Assembly (NCBI GenBank): GCA_965215305.1
Contig: OZ244041.1
Coordinates: 186,001 to 250,000 of the forward strand
Direction: 5' to 3'
Origin: Bin95 sp965215305
GTDB taxonomy: Bacteria > Pseudomonadota > Alphaproteobacteria > Bin95
DNA: 64,000 nt
The notes beneath the pieces are model-generated. The model was not told the origin of the DNA and did not search any database. It saw nothing but the letters and a program-made list of their open reading frames with translations. This document shows, piece by piece, positions 43,162 to 51,501 of this stretch. Made by a program: the position numbers and the translations under genes. Within the stretch, counting starts at the first letter, position 1; each line of letters starts with the position of its first letter.

Positions 43162-44586
43162 TCAAACCCCGGGCCCCTCCCTCACCGCCGCCGGCACCTC
43201 GCGTTTCAGATACTTGCCGTCCGCCGGCTCGCCGTGGAACTTGCCGTCCTCGACCATCACCTTGCCGCGCAGGATTGTCATGGCGGGCCAGCCGGTGATG
43301 GCATGGCCTTCCCAAGGGGTGTAGTCGGCTTCGTGCAACTCCTCGGCGCGGACCGTGCCGCGCACCTCGGGGTCGAGCACGCAGATGTCGGCGTCGGAGC
43401 CGGGGGCGAGCGCGCCCTTCTGCGGCCAGAGGCCCATGATCTTCGCGGCATTGGTCGAGACCAGGTCCGCATAGCGCTCCAGGCTGTAGCCGCGCTTCGT
43501 CACCATCTCGTCATACATCACGCCCATGCGCGGCTCGACGCCGGCATTGCCGCCCGTGGTGTCGTCGATGCGGTTACCGATGGTCTTCACCTTGAGCGTG
43601 CAGCAGATCTCGTCCGTCGCGACGCAATTGATCGCCCCGTCCAGCGTGCCAGCCCACAGCGCCGCCTGGTCCGCCGGCGATTTGAGCGAGGGATAGGTGT
43701 GGTAAATCTGGCCGTTCGGGCGTTTGTAGTCCTCGCTGTTGTAGAGCATGTATTGATGCAGCGTCTCGCCGTAGATCGGGCTGCCCTTGGCACGCGCCTC
43801 GCGGATCGCCTGCACGCCCGTCGCCGCGCTCACATGCATCATGTAGAGCGGCGTGCTCTCCGCCTCCGCGAGCCGGAGCACGCGGCGGAAGGAGAGGTCC
43901 TCCGAAAGCGCGTTGTGGACTTCCGCCATGTTCTCGAAGCCGACCCGGCCCTCGCGGATCAGCGTCTCATACATATGCATGACGATGTCATTGTCCTCGG
44001 CATGGATGACGCCGAGGCCGCCCGCGCGCGTGATCGCCTTGAAGACCTCCCAGATATCGCCGAAATGCACCATCCGCCCGCGCCGGGAGGGCGTGATGTC
44101 GGTGGTGAAGATCTTGACCGTCGGGTAGCCGTCAGCAATCACGTCTCCCAGTTCGGAGACCGTCTCGGGCGGAATGTCGCCGAGCAGCATCACGTGATAG
44201 GCGTAGTCGCAATAGCAGGCGCTCTCCCAGTCCGCATCGCGGCGCGCGATCACCTCGCGCAGCGGCAGCGGCTCCTGGCGGGCGGCGAAGTCGATCATAG
44301 TCGTGGTGCCGCCATGGAGCGCGGCCCGGCTCACCACGGAAGGCGGGTCGGTCAGCATCGCCGTGCCGCCCGGCAGCGGCAGGTGCCAGAGACAATGCAC
44401 ATGCGGGTCGATGCCGCCCGGCAGGAGGATCCGCCCCGTCGCGTCCACGACCCGCCGGGCCGCATCGTCCGGGATGGCGCCCTTCTCGGCGACAGCGGCG
44501 ATGCGCTCGCCCGAGACCGCCACATCATGCGCGCCCACGCCCTGGGGCGTCACCACCCGGTCGCTGCGCAGGATCAGATCGAACAT
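43162..44586 (-). CDS. Dihydropyrimidinase/hydantoinase-like cyclic amidohydrolase
   Basis: The 474-residue enzyme belongs to the amidohydrolase superfamily that opens cyclic ureides and amides. Metal ligands are HxH in PGGIDPHVHCLWH, the carbamylated Lys in GYPTVKIFTTD, His in VIHAEDND and MMHVSAATG, and Asp in CVATDEICC. The Asp-containing ATDEICC differs from the common STDHCPF of hydantoinases, so the substrate may be unusual. It overlaps the CobW gene by 13 bases. Association with a Rieske oxygenase and an importer suggests stepwise breakdown of an N-heterocycle. Confidence 0.88.
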   Translation of the reverse strand: MFDLILRSDRVVTPQGVGAHDVAVSGERIAAVAEKGAIPDDAARRVVDATGRILLPGGIDPHVHCLWHLPLPGGTAMLTDPPSVVSRAALHGGTTTMIDFAARQEPLPLREVIARRDADWESACYCDYAYHVMLLGDIPPETVSELGDVIADGYPTVKIFTTDITPSRRGRMVHFGDIWEVFKAITRAGGLGVIHAEDNDIVMHMYETLIREGRVGFENMAEVHNALSEDLSFRRVLRLAEAESTPLYMMHVSAATGVQAIREARAKGSPIYGETLHQYMLYNSEDYKRPNGQIYHTYPSLKSPADQAALWAGTLDGAINCVATDEICCTLKVKTIGNRIDDTTGGNAGVEPRMGVMYDEMVTKRGYSLERYADLVSTNAAKIMGLWPQKGALAPGSDADICVLDPEVRGTVRAEELHEADYTPWEGHAITGWPAMTILRGKVMVEDGKFHGEPADGKYLKREVPAAVREGPGV

Positions 44587-45491
44587 GCTTCAACCTCCTC
44601 GATGAGCGCTTCCAGAAGCGCGTCCGCCCAATCCTGCCGGATGCCGCGCCCGATGACGACCAGCCTTGTCGAGCGGTCGGCCCCCGGCCAGCGCGACAGC
44701 CGCTCCAGCGGATGGAAGACATGCTGTACGCCATGCACGACGACCGGCCGCTCGGGCGCCTCGGCGATTTGCACGAGGCCCTTGAGGCGCAGAAGGTCGG
44801 GCCCCGCCGCATCGGCCAGCGTCTCCAGGAAAAGCGTGAGCGCAACGGCGGGCAGGGGCTCCGTGCGCCGGAGCGTGAAGGTCGATATGCCAGCGGCGTG
44901 GTCGTGGCCGTCCGGCGCATCGAGCCGGGGCGTTATCGACAGGAGGCGGGCAGGGTCGAGCGCGCCGAAGCGGGCTTCCACGATCTCCGCGCCCGGGTTC
45001 AGTTGGCGCAGGCGCGCTTCGAGGCCGCCCGCCGGCGCGAGGTCGCGCTTGGTCACGATCAGCAGGTCTGCCAGCGCCGCCTGCTTCACCGCCTCGGGAT
45101 AGCGTTCCAGCGTCTCCGCCCCGTTCACGGCGTCCACCGTGGCGGCGAGCCCGCCCGCTTCGAGCCCGTGTGCGGCGATCAGCGTCTGCAGGATGGGGGC
45201 GGGGTCCGCGAGGCCGCTCGTCTCCAGCCAGATGCGCGCGCAGGGCCGCTGCGCCTGCAGGCGGGCGGCGGCGGCGGGAATGTCACCCCTCGCGGCACAG
45301 CAGAGGCAGCCGGAGTCGAGCTCGACCAGCTCCTCCTCGTCCGCCTCCAGCAGCGCATGGTCGATGCCGACATCGCCGAACTCGTTGACGATGACGCCGT
45401 CGCCGCCGAGCGCCTCATGGGCGAGCAGCGCCTTGAGCAGCGTCGTCTTGCCGGAGCCGAGAAAGCCCGTAATGGCGATAACGCGGCTCAT
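44574..45491 (-). CDS. CobW/G3E family GTPase (COG0523 metallochaperone)
   Basis: The 305-residue GTPase has Walker A GFLGSGKTT at residues 9-17, the metal motif GCLCC (Cys62, Cys64, Cys65 region), the switch Glu in WLETSGLADP and TKRD for guanine binding. A CobW C-terminal domain follows. Such proteins insert metal into a partner enzyme. Lying between the oxygenase and hydantoinase genes, it may load zinc into the hydantoinase or iron into the oxygenase; the first is more consistent with COG0523 practice. The ATG at 45491 overlaps the 89-aa gene by four bases. Confidence 0.9.
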   Translation of the reverse strand: MSRVIAITGFLGSGKTTLLKALLAHEALGGDGVIVNEFGDVGIDHALLEADEEELVELDSGCLCCAARGDIPAAAARLQAQRPCARIWLETSGLADPAPILQTLIAAHGLEAGGLAATVDAVNGAETLERYPEAVKQAALADLLIVTKRDLAPAGGLEARLRQLNPGAEIVEARFGALDPARLLSITPRLDAPDGHDHAAGISTFTLRRTEPLPAVALTLFLETLADAAGPDLLRLKGLVQIAEAPERPVVVHGVQHVFHPLERLSRWPGADRSTRLVVIGRGIRQDWADALLEALIEEVEACSI

Positions 45492-45757
45492 GCGGGCCCT
45501 CCGCCGCCGGCTTCGGAGGCGCGCATGAACAGCACGCGGCTGGCCCGGCGCTCGGGCGCCACAAGCGAGCGCAGATGACGGAGCGCGCCGGAGATGGACG
45601 GATGGAGGCGGCCTGTTCCATCCGGCCCCGTTACCCGCCAGACGGGACCCAGCGGCGAGTCCTCCCGCGCCGCCGTCACGCCCTCCGGCGCCGCGCCCCA
45701 GAGCTCCAGTGCGCCCCGGATCAGCAGCTCGTCCCTCGCCTCGTTCGCGCCGGTCAC
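45488..45757 (-). CDS. Unknown 89-aa protein in the oxygenase cluster
   Basis: I do not recognise this protein. It begins at GTG 45757, overlapping the stop of the oxygenase beta gene as GTGA, and its own stop overlaps the CobW start, so it is certainly translated in the operon. It contains DSPLGPVWRVTGPDGTGRLH and a basic stretch RHLRSLVAPERRASR, and no cysteine. A PadR-like or ferredoxin function is not supported. A small accessory role in oxygenase or metal delivery is possible. Confidence 0.6.
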   Translation of the reverse strand: MTGANEARDELLIRGALELWGAAPEGVTAAREDSPLGPVWRVTGPDGTGRLHPSISGALRHLRSLVAPERRASRVLFMRASEAGGGGPA

Positions 45758-46206
45758 AGCGGCAGCGCCAGCAGGGTGTCGATGCGGGCATTGTCATAGA
45801 CCACCGTCATCTCCCGGATGCGCAGCGCCTCGTCGAAAGCGGCGCGGTATTCGCCCGCGCTGAACAGCATGAGGTCGCCCTCGCGCATGATGCGCGCGAC
45901 ATGGTAGCCCGCGCGGGCGGTGACGGGCGGCCCCGCCTCCACCAGCGCGCGCCCGATGACATGGCGGTAGCGCTGCGCCTCGAACACATTCGCCCGGCGG
46001 AGCGCCGCCACCCGGTCCGCCAGCATGGCGCGCCCGTCGGCATAGACCACGGAGACCGGCAGGCCGGCCTCGACATTGTCGCGCGCGGCGATGCGGTAGC
46101 GGCAATCCTCGGCGAACAACTCCAGCCACTCCTCCAGCCGGTCGTCGTCTATCGCCATGGCGTAGCGCGCGAACAAGCTGTCAACCGCGTCCTGGAGGCC
46201 GCTCAC
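45754..46206 (-). CDS. Ring-hydroxylating dioxygenase, beta subunit
   Basis: The 150-residue NTF2-fold subunit shows the beta-subunit features: DAVDSLFARYAMAIDDDRLE, WLELFAEDCRYRI, and a C-terminal RIREMTVVYDNARIDTLLAL segment. It supports the alpha subunit's hexamer and has no catalytic metal. The GTG at 46206 overlaps the alpha stop as GTGA. The best relatives are anthranilate, benzoate or salicylate-type oxygenases. Confidence 0.88.
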   Translation of the reverse strand: MSGLQDAVDSLFARYAMAIDDDRLEEWLELFAEDCRYRIAARDNVEAGLPVSVVYADGRAMLADRVAALRRANVFEAQRYRHVIGRALVEAGPPVTARAGYHVARIMREGDLMLFSAGEYRAAFDEALRIREMTVVYDNARIDTLLALPL

Positions 46207-47438
46207 AGCCCCATCACCGCCCGCCAGGCCTTCCAGAAGCCGCGCACCGAAGTCTCTGTGGCGCGGCCTCTCTGGCTTTCCGCGCCGGCGCCGCCCATCT
46301 CGACCACGCTGGCAAGCCCGGCCGCCCCCGCGGCGCCGCGCTCCACGAAACCGCCCACCGCGCCGTCCTCCATGGAGATAAAGCCCGCCGGACCGACCAT
46401 GTTCGCCTGCAGGAGGCGCAATTTGGCAAGTTCGGGGGCGTCGTCCTCGAAGCCGTAATAGGTCCAGAGCAACTCCGTCCGGTCCACGCCCTTCGGCACG
46501 ATCTGGCGCACCGCGAGCGCGTTCTGCACCTGCTGCGAAACGAAGGTGGGAAAGACGGTCAGGATCTGCAGCGAGACACCGTCGCCGAACTCGTCCCGCC
46601 ACCCGATCAGGCGCGGGTCGGCAAGCGCGTAATCCTCTTTCCAGGCGCGCAGCCCGCTCTTCTCGTAGTCGTCATTCGCCCGGTCGGTCTGCATGCGCGA
46701 CCAGCTGACATGGTGCCCGCCGCTCTCGTCCACCTCGACGCCGCCCTCCTGCGAAAGCCGGTTCAGCCGGAAGGTGGTGAAGAAGGAATGCAGCAGGCTG
46801 GCGTGGTAGCTGTCCTTCACATTTTCGACATAGAGCTTCCAGTTGTTCGGCAGCATCTGGCGGTGGCGGCCGAGCAGCCTGACGGGCCTGGACATAACGC
46901 GCGCAAGCCGGGCGCGGATTTCGGGGCCGAGAAAGGCTTCAAGATCGGGCGTATCGGGACTGAATGTGCCGAACACCAGTCCGCTATACGCCGCCACGCG
47001 CAGCTTGCGCGGCCCGTGCCGGGCCTTGTCGAAGCCGTCCGGCATGCCGCCCGCGCCGTTTACGCCGCCCTCGAAGGCCACGCCCCGGAGATTGCCTTCG
47101 AGATCGTAATTCCAGGCGTGATAGACGCACTGGATGCGCCGTCCGCGCCCGCCATCGCCGAGGCAGATCAGCGCGCCGCGATGGGCGCAGCGGTTCTCGA
47201 ACGCATGCAGGACCCCGTGGCCGTCGCGGCTGACGATGACCGGCGTCTCGCCGACAAAGGTCGTGCGCCAGCTCGCGGGATCCGGCAGTTCCGCCTCCAT
47301 GCAGAGGAAATGCCAGGCAGGGCCGCGAAACAGCCGTTCCTGCTCCGCGTCGTAAAGCGCAGGGTCGCGGTAAACCTCGAAAGGCACGCGGGTAAGGCCC
47401 GGGCCCGGCCAGGCCGGCAATCGCGGCGGGGTCTGCAT
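46203..47438 (-). CDS. Rieske ring-hydroxylating dioxygenase, alpha subunit
   Basis: The 411-residue catalytic subunit binds a Rieske cluster through Cys84, His86, Cys104 and His107 (NRCAHRGALI, CVYHAWNY), and mononuclear iron through His212 and His217, with bridging Asp209 (VKDSYHASLLHSFF). The layout resembles anthranilate or salicylate-type dioxygenases. No ferredoxin or reductase gene lies near, so electrons must come from elsewhere. The start is uncertain: ATG 47438 suits the family but lacks a clear ribosome-binding site. The cluster that follows (89-aa, CobW, hydantoinase, ABC importer, dehydratase) suggests import and ring-breaking of an aromatic or N-heterocyclic acid. Confidence 0.9.
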   Translation of the reverse strand: MQTPPRLPAWPGPGLTRVPFEVYRDPALYDAEQERLFRGPAWHFLCMEAELPDPASWRTTFVGETPVIVSRDGHGVLHAFENRCAHRGALICLGDGGRGRRIQCVYHAWNYDLEGNLRGVAFEGGVNGAGGMPDGFDKARHGPRKLRVAAYSGLVFGTFSPDTPDLEAFLGPEIRARLARVMSRPVRLLGRHRQMLPNNWKLYVENVKDSYHASLLHSFFTTFRLNRLSQEGGVEVDESGGHHVSWSRMQTDRANDDYEKSGLRAWKEDYALADPRLIGWRDEFGDGVSLQILTVFPTFVSQQVQNALAVRQIVPKGVDRTELLWTYYGFEDDAPELAKLRLLQANMVGPAGFISMEDGAVGGFVERGAAGAAGLASVVEMGGAGAESQRGRATETSVRGFWKAWRAVMGL

Positions 47439-47561
47439 GGGCAGCGAGCGTAACCGAATTAACTTTTTTCCGCGACGGGCCTTGAAATCGCGAAACGCCG
47501 CCCCAATCTGCCGCAAACCCATCGGCATGGCGGACGCGAACGGAACCGCTTGAAACGCCGC

Positions 47562-47590
47562 TTGACTTTCATGCTGCATCGCAGCATTAT
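47562..47590 (+). promoter_or_regulatory. Promoter with an operator palindrome in its spacer
   Basis: TTGACT (47562-47567) and CATTAT (47585-47590) are 17 bases apart. The spacer holds the perfect palindrome ATGCTGC-ATC-GCAGCAT at 47571-47587, which contains CTGC-N3-GCAG, the published form of PhaR-binding sites in alphaproteobacteria. Binding there would block RNA polymerase directly. The 13 bases ATGCTGCATCGCA are identical to the site upstream of phaC at 516-528. The downstream gene encodes the GcrA-like small protein. Confidence 0.6.
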
Positions 47591-47626
47591 CTACCGCAAC
47601 GCAACATTCACCGGGAGACATGAGCC

Positions 47627-47848
47627 ATGTCCGCTGCCAACGGCGCCTCCGTGCGCTCCCTGTTCGAGACCAGCAAGCAATCGCCCTTCCGCACCTGCCA
47701 GTGGCCGTCCGGCGACCCGCAGGACCTGGAGACATTCAGCTATTGCGGCGCACCCACGCTGGCGCCGCATTCCTATTGCGCTGTCCATGTGGAGCGGGCC
47801 TATCGCGATCCCGACGAGGAGCGCGAGGCGGAGCGCAAGGCGGCCTGA
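47627..47848 (+). CDS. GcrA C-terminus-like small protein
   Basis: The 73-residue protein contains CQWPSGDPQDLETFSYCGAP followed by SYCAVHVERAY (Cys24, Cys40, Cys51, His54). This is the C-terminal motif of GcrA, the alphaproteobacterial cell-cycle regulator, whose C-terminal domain binds the housekeeping sigma factor. The GcrA DNA-binding N-terminal domain is absent, and the C-terminal tail is acidic and basic (DPDEEREAERKAA). A stand-alone sigma- or polymerase-binding microprotein is inferred. The four Cys/His residues could bind zinc. It has a convincing promoter with a PhaR-like operator. The identification rests on the short motif. Confidence 0.72.
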   Translation: MSAANGASVRSLFETSKQSPFRTCQWPSGDPQDLETFSYCGAPTLAPHSYCAVHVERAYRDPDEEREAERKAA

Positions 47849-47873
47849 CCGCCGCGCGCGGCCGGCTTGCGGG

Positions 47874-49808
47874 CTATCCCGGCACCCGGCCCGGCAGGGC
47901 TTCCTGCGGAACCGAGAAGATCTGGCCGGGGAAGATCAGGTCCGGATCGCCGATCTGCGCCCGGTTGGCGGCGTAGATGACCGTATAGCGCACACCCTGG
48001 CCATAGACCCGGCGCGCAATGCGCCAGAGGCTGTTGCCCGGCTGGACCACCACGATATCGCCCGGCGGGAAATCGGCGATCGGGTTCGCGCGTTCGAAGG
48101 GCAGGCTGATGCGCGAGCGCGGCGCGCCCTCCGGGCTGCGCTCCTCGACGGTGAGCCGGTAGCGTCCGGGCGCAACGGAGCGCTCCACCTTCAGGCGCCA
48201 GGCGCCCGTCTCGTCCGCTTTGGCTTCGCCCAGCGACTGGGAACCGGCCTCCGCCCCGGCGATCTTGGGCTCGACGACCGAGCCGGGCTTCGCCGTTCCC
48301 GAAAGCGCCAGATTGCCCCGGTCGTCGTAATCGACCGAATCGACGGAAACGCCTCCCGGTTTCGGCGGCGCGCCGGCCTTCGCCTGGCCCCCATCCGGAG
48401 CAATGGGCGCTTCGGCAACTGCAGCCGGCGCGGGAGCGGCTGTACCCGGCGGCGCGGCGCGAGACTCCGCTGCTGAGCGCGCTTCCGTTCGCTCCTCTTC
48501 CGAGGCAGCGGGCGCTTCGGCGCTTGCAGCCGGTGCGGGTGCGGCTGTACCCGACGATGCGGCCCGAGACTCCGCTGCTGAGCGCGCTTCCGTTCGCTCC
48601 TCTTCCGAGGCAGCGAGCACTTCGGCGCTTGCAGCCGGTGCGGGCGCGGCTGTCCCCGACGATGCGGCTCGAGACTCCGCTGCCGGGGCAGGACGCTCCC
48701 TGGCCCGATCCCTGTCCGGCGCCGCGCCGCCCGCACGCTGCTCGGCAGGCCGGGACGGAACCGCAGACGGTTGCGCCTTGTCGGGAGTCGCGCTGGCAAT
48801 GGCGGCAGGCGCAGGCGCCCGTTCCCTGCCGGATGCGTCTTCCCCGGTGGCCGCCGTCTGCCCGGCTGCCGCGTCTTGCGGCGCCGCCGTGCGGGCCTCC
48901 TCCGGCTTGCCCGGTGCTTTTGCAACGGCCCGGGATTCCCCGCCCTCCCTGGCTTCCGAGGAAGGCGCCCCGCTCCCGACCGCCTGTTGCCGCCCAGGAC
49001 GCGTCGCGGCGGCGGGCGGCGCGGCGGCGCGTTCCCCGGATATCGGGGCCTTCGCGACGGTCGGCGGCGGCGCGCCGGTCTCGCGGCCTTGTGTCTCACC
49101 TTCCCCCGTCGCCGCTGTCCGCTGCGATTCCGGTCTGGCGACGACGGGCGGCGCCGGTGGCGCGGTTTCCTTCGGAGCTTCGGCGAGAACCGCCGGTTTT
49201 TCGGGAGAGGGCGGCGCCCCGGCCGGCGGCTCGCGCCCGATGCCGGCCGGCTCGTCGGCGCCCGGCGGGAGTTCGGGACGCTGGATAACCTCGCTTGCGC
49301 CGAAATCCTTTGTCGGAACGGCGACCACCAGCGGTTTCACACCTGCCTCCTCCGCGATCGAAACGACAATCGTCTTGTCGCCGACTTCCGTCTTGCCGTC
49401 CTTCCCGGTCGATTCGATCGTCACGGCATGGTCGCCTGCGGGCAGCGGCTTTTCGGGAAGCGCAACCCAATTGCCACGCTCGTCGGCCTTCACCGTCGCC
49501 AAGGGCCCGTCCTGGGTAGCGATGGTGACCGAGGCGCCGGGCTCGGCCTTGCCGGCGATCACGGTGTCGCCGTCCTCATCGATGCGCACGACATCGAGTT
49601 GCGGCGTCGCCGGCAGCGTTTCGGACGCGGAGGGGGGCGTTCGGGCTTCAGCCGGCGCCTTTTCCGAAGGCGGCGTTGCAGGAGTCATCGCGGTCCCGGC
49701 CGGCGGCGGCGGCTCCGTATCCTCGAACAGGTCGGGATAGGCGCCCCGCCACAGGGCATAAAGAACCAGCGCAAGGCCGACGATGGCTATAGGAAGAATA
49801 CGGGCCAC
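47874..49808 (-). CDS. LysM-domain envelope protein with Pro/Ala-rich repeat region
   Basis: The 644-residue protein has an N-terminal membrane anchor (MARILPIAIVGLALVLYALW). Next comes an Ig-like domain (IDEDGDTVIAGKAEPGASVT), a long low-complexity Ala/Pro/Glu stretch from about residue 180 to 480 with three 35-residue repeats, a second Ig-like domain (YDDRGNLALSGTAKPGSVV), and a C-terminal LysM domain (VVQPGNSLWRIARRVYGQG) that binds peptidoglycan. It probably spans the periplasm from inner membrane to wall. Repeat number may vary between strains. It converges with the GcrA-like gene. Confidence 0.88.
   Translation of the reverse strand: MARILPIAIVGLALVLYALWRGAYPDLFEDTEPPPPAGTAMTPATPPSEKAPAEARTPPSASETLPATPQLDVVRIDEDGDTVIAGKAEPGASVTIATQDGPLATVKADERGNWVALPEKPLPAGDHAVTIESTGKDGKTEVGDKTIVVSIAEEAGVKPLVVAVPTKDFGASEVIQRPELPPGADEPAGIGREPPAGAPPSPEKPAVLAEAPKETAPPAPPVVARPESQRTAATGEGETQGRETGAPPPTVAKAPISGERAAAPPAAATRPGRQQAVGSGAPSSEAREGGESRAVAKAPGKPEEARTAAPQDAAAGQTAATGEDASGRERAPAPAAIASATPDKAQPSAVPSRPAEQRAGGAAPDRDRARERPAPAAESRAASSGTAAPAPAASAEVLAASEEERTEARSAAESRAASSGTAAPAPAASAEAPAASEEERTEARSAAESRAAPPGTAAPAPAAVAEAPIAPDGGQAKAGAPPKPGGVSVDSVDYDDRGNLALSGTAKPGSVVEPKIAGAEAGSQSLGEAKADETGAWRLKVERSVAPGRYRLTVEERSPEGAPRSRISLPFERANPIADFPPGDIVVVQPGNSLWRIARRVYGQGVRYTVIYAANRAQIGDPDLIFPGQIFSVPQEALPGRVPG
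48363..48677 (-). repeat. Three tandem 105-bp repeats inside the LysM gene
   Basis: The phrase GAGACTCCGCTG occurs at 48461 and 48566, and GAGACTCCGCTGC again at 48671, giving an exact 105-base period in frame with the LysM gene. Each unit encodes ESRAASSGTAAPAPAASAE followed by an acidic EEERTEARSAA segment. The two upstream units are nearly identical, while the third (lowest coordinates) has drifted. In-frame repeats like these lengthen or shorten by slipped replication. Confidence 0.85.
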
Positions 49809-49871
49809 GAACGCTACCGTTTCGTTACGATGGCAACATAGCCTCTGCTAACCGCTGAAGGAAGGTGCGAC

Positions 49872-50429
49872 ATGGCGGAGATCAAGAGTGTCTGCGTGTT
49901 CTGCGGCTCCAGGTTCGGGACCATGCCGGCGTATCGCAAGCTCGCCGAGGAGACGGGGCGGCGCCTTGCCGGGGCCGGCATGCTCACCGTCTATGGCGGC
50001 GGGCATGTGGGCCTGATGGGCGTGCTCGCCGACGCCGCATTGCAGGCCGGCGGCCAGGTCGTGGGCGTCATTCCCGAATTCCTGCATCAGCGGGAAGTCA
50101 TGCATACGGGCCTGACCGAACTTGTCGTGAGCCGGTCCATGCACGAACGCAAGGCCGAGATGCACGCCCGCTCCGACGCCTTCCTGGCGCTTCCCGGCGG
50201 TATCGGCACGCTGGACGAAGTCGCGGAGGCGCTCTCCTGGATCAGTCTCGACCTGCACCGCAAGCCGGTCATCCTGGTGGACCGCGCCTTCTGGTCGCCC
50301 CTCGCCCGCCTGCTCTCGGAAATGGAAGGCGCGGGTTTCACCTCGCCCGACCTGCTCGAAAGCACGGCCTTTGTCGAAACCGCGGGCGAGGCGATGGCGC
50401 TGTTGGCCGCGGGCGGCGTGCGCAGCTGA
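49872..50429 (+). CDS. LOG-family nucleoside 5'-monophosphate phosphoribohydrolase
   Basis: The 185-residue Rossmann-like enzyme carries the LOG motif PGGIGTLDEVAEAL and the conserved SMHERKAEM, together with YGGGHVGLMG near the N-terminus. By family it cleaves the ribose-phosphate bond of cytokinin-type or other nucleotides, giving base and ribose 5-phosphate. A GAAGGAAGG ribosome-binding site precedes the ATG. It lies 17 bases before galE, likely in one transcript. Confidence 0.92.
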   Translation: MAEIKSVCVFCGSRFGTMPAYRKLAEETGRRLAGAGMLTVYGGGHVGLMGVLADAALQAGGQVVGVIPEFLHQREVMHTGLTELVVSRSMHERKAEMHARSDAFLALPGGIGTLDEVAEALSWISLDLHRKPVILVDRAFWSPLARLLSEMEGAGFTSPDLLESTAFVETAGEAMALLAAGGVRS

Positions 50430-50446
50430 CACCGGGCAGTGCGGTC

Positions 50447-51424
50447 ATGGCGACGATCCTGGTCACCGGAGGCGCGGGTTATATCGGCAGCCATACCTGC
50501 AAGCTGCTCGCCCGCGCCGGCCATCTGCCGGTTGCGTTTGACGACCTGTCGAACGGCCATGCGGACGCCGTGCGCTGGGGGCCGCTTCAAACCGGCGACA
50601 TCGGCGACCGCCGACGGGTGCGCGCCGCCTTCGAGGCCTGGCGCCCCGAGGCGGTCATCCACTTTGCGGGACTGATCGAGGTCGGGCGCTCCACCGCCGA
50701 CCCGGCGGCATTCTACCGCGCCAATGTCGCCGGAAGCCTGGCGCTGCTGGAGGAAATGGCCGCTGCAGGCGCGCAGCGTATCGTGTTCTCCAGTTCGGCC
50801 GCAGTCTATGGCGTCCCGGCAGCCTCGCCGATCCCGGAGGACGCGCCGGCCGCGCCCGTCAGCCCCTATGGCGAGACCAAGCGCGCCGTCGAGGCGATGC
50901 TGCACGCCTTTGCGCATGCCTGCGGGATCGAGTATGCGGCGCTGCGCTATTTCAACGCCGCCGGCGCGGATCCGGAGGGCGAGCTCGGCGAACGGCACGA
51001 CCCCGAGACGCATCTCATTCCGCGCGCGCTGCGCACCGCGCTCGGCCTGGAGCCGCAAATCGACATTTTCGGGACCGACTACCCGACGCCGGACGGCACC
51101 GCTGTCCGCGACTATGTCCATGTATCGGACCTGGCGGCCGCCCATATTGCGGCGCTCGACCGCCTCGCAGGGGGGAGGGGGTCGCTGACCGCGAATATCG
51201 GCACGGGAGCCGGGCGGTCGGTGCGGGAAGTCCTCGAAGCGTGCCGGCGGATCAGCGGGCGCGCGATTCCGGCGCGCACCGCCCTGCCCAGAGCCGGCGA
51301 TCCGCCGGAACTGGTGGCGGCGACGGGCCGCGCTGCCCGGGACCTCGGCTGGAGCCCGCGCCTGTCGGACCTTGACAGCATCGTGGCGACCGCCTGGGCA
51401 TGGCATTCCGCGCACAATGCCTGA
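50447..51424 (+). CDS. galE: UDP-glucose 4-epimerase
   Basis: The 325-residue extended SDR epimerase supplies UDP-galactose for surface polysaccharides. The NAD site VTGGAGYIGSHT, the catalytic Tyr and Lys in SPYGETKRA with the Ser of FSSSAAVYG, and the RYFNAAGADP substrate loop are all present. The length is typical. The start is ATG 50447, after the LOG gene. Confidence 0.94.
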   Translation: MATILVTGGAGYIGSHTCKLLARAGHLPVAFDDLSNGHADAVRWGPLQTGDIGDRRRVRAAFEAWRPEAVIHFAGLIEVGRSTADPAAFYRANVAGSLALLEEMAAAGAQRIVFSSSAAVYGVPAASPIPEDAPAAPVSPYGETKRAVEAMLHAFAHACGIEYAALRYFNAAGADPEGELGERHDPETHLIPRALRTALGLEPQIDIFGTDYPTPDGTAVRDYVHVSDLAAAHIAALDRLAGGRGSLTANIGTGAGRSVREVLEACRRISGRAIPARTALPRAGDPPELVAATGRAARDLGWSPRLSDLDSIVATAWAWHSAHNA

Positions 51425-51501
51425 CTATCGGCGCCGGTTGCGAAGCGGCGTGGGGACTGCCACAGTCTCGCCGTGCCGGGAAACGCAGGGAGTGGAGGGG
51501 C

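Noticed and set aside
46207..47735. Longer N-terminus for the Rieske alpha subunit starting upstream of 47438
   Set aside because: The added residues are basic and unlike the family, and the region contains the opposite-direction promoter area of the GcrA-like gene.
48363..48677. Tandem repeats as a CRISPR array
   Set aside because: Units are 105 bases, contiguous, in frame and without unique spacers; no cas genes are present.
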